From Acidobacteriaceae bacterium (GTDB taxonomy: Bacteria; Acidobacteriota; Terriglobia; Terriglobales; Acidobacteriaceae): 64,000 nucleotides of DNA. A program made the translations under genes and the position numbers. Where the stretch lies: contig DAIDGW010000217.1 of the NCBI GenBank assembly GCA_027452245.1, positions 1-64,000 of the forward strand, read 5' to 3'. Below are positions 63,584 through 64,000 of this stretch, in pieces; positions within the stretch are counted from its first letter, which is position 1, and every line of letters begins with the position of its first letter. Below the pieces are notes generated by a model. It was not told the origin of the DNA, ran no database searches, and saw only the letters and a program-made list of their open reading frames with translations.

Positions 63584-64000
63584 ATGACACAAAGGAGCAT
63601 CCCTATAAGTCCATTTTGTAGACGTATGGTTACTTTGCTGGCGATTTTACTGCTGGCACCGATCGCGCTTTTGGCCCAAACGTTAAGCCTGAGCCCAACG
63701 AGCTACAACTTTGGAAGCACCCCCGTAGGTACAGGTACGGCGTGGGAAACATTCACTCTCTCCAACAGCAGCAGTTCTTCGGTCAGCATCAGCAATGTGA
63801 CAGTGAGCGGTCCATTCGTGCTGTCCAGCAATTGCGGATCTGCGGTGGCCGCTAATGCCTCCTGTCCCATCTACGTTTACTTCTATCCCACAGCATCGGG
63901 TCCGGCGAGTGGAACTCTGACGGTAACGGATGGGGCCAGCAATAGCCCGCAAGCCGCGGCCCTCAGCGGAACGGGCGGAAGCGGCGGCGGCAGTTGCACG
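63584..64000 (+). CDS. Secreted ASH/choice-of-anchor domain protein, 5' part
   Basis: The first 139 codons, cut by the window end. A signal peptide (MVTLLAILLLAPIALLAQ after a 14-residue polar head) is followed by an ASH-type beta-sandwich (LSLSPTSYNFGSTPVGTGT, ETFTLSNSS, CPIYVYFYPTASGPASG, TLTVTDGA), ending in a Gly/Ser linker at the window edge. Such proteins are secreted and anchored through later domains that are not in view. AAGGAG lies 8 nt before the ATG. Confidence 0.75.
   Translation, partial: MTQRSIPISPFCRRMVTLLAILLLAPIALLAQTLSLSPTSYNFGSTPVGTGTAWETFTLSNSSSSSVSISNVTVSGPFVLSSNCGSAVAANASCPIYVYFYPTASGPASGTLTVTDGASNSPQAAALSGTGGSGGGSCT

Overview
The window looks like chromosomal DNA from an uncultured or environmental member of the Acidobacteriota, class Terriglobia-like. 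The support is protein content, not rRNA: a VWFA-type protein of the acidobacterial family, serine/threonine kinases fused to TolB-like propellers, a CRTAC1/ASPIC repeat protein, an ASH (choice-of-anchor) secreted protein and a long secreted protein of a kind I can place nowhere else. Gene density is high and there is one tRNA, no rRNA and no CRISPR array.

Layout. 1-5.4 kb: small stress-type membrane proteins (DUF1328, DUF3309), a SYLF lipid-binding protein, an anti-anti-sigma STAS protein, a B12-binding radical SAM enzyme, a MerR regulator and a possible 12-residue lysine-rich peptide gene. 5.6-8.4 kb: a two-subunit molybdenum hydroxylase (isoquinoline oxidoreductase-like). 8.6-13.5 kb: a complete hoxEFUYH operon for an NAD-linked [NiFe] hydrogenase. 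13.7-22 kb: aminotransferase, M28 peptidase, receiver-only protein, SDR, acyltransferase, and an ECF sigma factor with a triple-VOC partner. 22-27 kb: a porin-cytochrome conduit (DmsE/MtrA-type decaheme cytochrome, MtrB/PioB-type barrel, NapC/NirT-type multiheme quinol-side cytochrome). 28.4-34.7 kb: thrS, a VWA protein and a 1052-residue secreted protein. 35.3-37.05 kb: tRNA-Ser(GCU) carrying a 1.65-kb integrase-only element between 65-bp repeats. 37.5-47.3 kb: a tightly packed ten-gene operon for anaerobic benzoyl-CoA reduction and ring cleavage. 48.5-64 kb: paralogous sensor kinases, a broken third copy, TonB, an ArsR/SRPBCC pair, secreted hydrolases including a GH18 chitinase, and the start of an ASH-domain protein.

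How it fits together. The genes describe a facultative or strict anaerobe that dearomatises benzoyl-CoA with an ATP-driven class I reductase, exchanges electrons between H2 and NAD(H), and may send electrons across the outer membrane. The hydrogenase and benzoyl-CoA operons each have an upstream palindrome of the form GTGA-N6-TCAC (CRP/FNR family). The hydrogenase copy sits at the classic class II spacing from a plausible -10 box, so one CRP/FNR-type activator may control both.

All calls come from reading the translated sequence. No database search was run, so taxonomic and subfamily statements are inference.
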